DNA from: Balanoglossus misakiensis
Lineage: Eukaryota; Hemichordata
Length of the DNA: 64,000 nt
NCBI GenBank assembly: GCA_040954595.2
Contig: CM082595.2
Span: 2,914,001-2,978,000, forward strand
Direction of reading: 5' to 3'
Part shown: positions 55,381 through 64,000 of the stretch, piece after piece
Layout of the letters: each line of letters opens with the position of its first letter
How positions within the stretch are numbered: the stretch's first letter is position 1
Position numbers and translations under genes: made by a program
The notes under the pieces: generated by a model
Seen by the model: the letters and a program-made list of their open reading frames with translations, nothing else
Database searches by the model: none
Told to the model about the DNA's origin: nothing

Positions 55381-55579
55381 TGGGGCGTGTGACGTCACAC
55401 TGCGCATGTGCAGGACCGTCTTTCCACCCTTTTGTCGTGGGGGGTGAAACCAATCGCCGCCATTTTCGACACCCATCCGTATATAGCTTGGTGTGGTCGG
55501 AAAACCGCGGGGAAAATCGATAATTAATAGCAACAATCACCTAATTTGATATCAAGGAAGGTATTCTTAATATTAAAAG
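55381..55579 (+). promoter_or_regulatory. CHD gene promoter region
   Basis: Dense motif cluster just upstream of the ATG at 55580: palindromic CRE TGACGTCA (55390-55397), NRF1-like TGCGCATGTGC (55401-55411) and YY1-like GCCGCCATTTT (55456-55466). TATA-less, G/C-richer than the DNA before it. Functional use is inferred. Confidence 0.55.
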
Positions 55580-63999
<8,420 letters not shown>

Positions 64000-64000
64000 A

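Overview
The window is animal nuclear DNA: intron-rich protein-coding genes with GT-AG introns mostly of 150-700 bp, AATAAA poly(A) signals and many short palindromic repeats. The protein set (eIF4G, FARSB, GLT8D1, SPCS1, XRN1 and a CHD3/4/5-type remodeler), compact gene spacing, TRIM-like and class-C-receptor-like accessory genes and an abundance of small foldback elements suggest an invertebrate deuterostome. A cephalochordate (Branchiostoma, amphioxus) is my best guess. That is inference, not proof.

Layout, left to right. 1-8496 (+): 3' part of an eIF4G gene (20 exons, reading into the window from the left). 10671-13099 (-) and 13727-14860 (+): a head-to-head pair of related RING/B-box (TRIM-like) genes; the minus one has a second exon with a poly-Gln tract and a C-terminal SAP-like module. 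15119-18868 (+): a rearranged partial copy of eIF4G with N-terminal exons placed after middle exons, and one exon split by a ~1.3 kb foldback element. 19467-24369 (-): complete FARSB (15 exons, 589 aa), with one AT-AC U12-type intron. 25445-27485 (-) and 27906-28712 (+): GLT8D1 and SPCS1 head-to-head, the arrangement I recall from the human genome. 29452-31535 (+): a secreted metabotropic-glutamate-receptor-like ectodomain with no transmembrane region. 32820-47554 (+): complete XRN1 (37 exons, 1910 aa). 50052-51470 (+) and 52278-53831 (-): a tail-to-tail pair of condensation-type (HxxxDG) acyltransferase genes, each with an uninterrupted coding region. 55580-end (+): 5' part of a CHD3/4/5 (Mi-2) gene, 14 exons visible, cut by the right edge inside the ATPase domain.

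Functionally the conserved genes are independent housekeeping units: translation initiation (eIF4G), tRNA charging (FARSB), ER signal-peptide processing (SPCS1), Golgi-type glycosyl transfer (GLT8D1), 5'-3' mRNA decay (XRN1) and chromatin remodelling (CHD). The accessory content lies in the TRIM/eIF4G-copy block (10.6-18.9 kb), the soluble receptor-like gene and the acyltransferase pair. Several MITE-like families recur in introns; one with TTAA-CCCTTTCACC ends is seen at least 15 times. I found no convincing tRNA, rRNA or CRISPR. Multi-exon coordinates were read by eye from splice signals and reading-frame continuity; the exon sums of every complete multi-exon gene are divisible by three.
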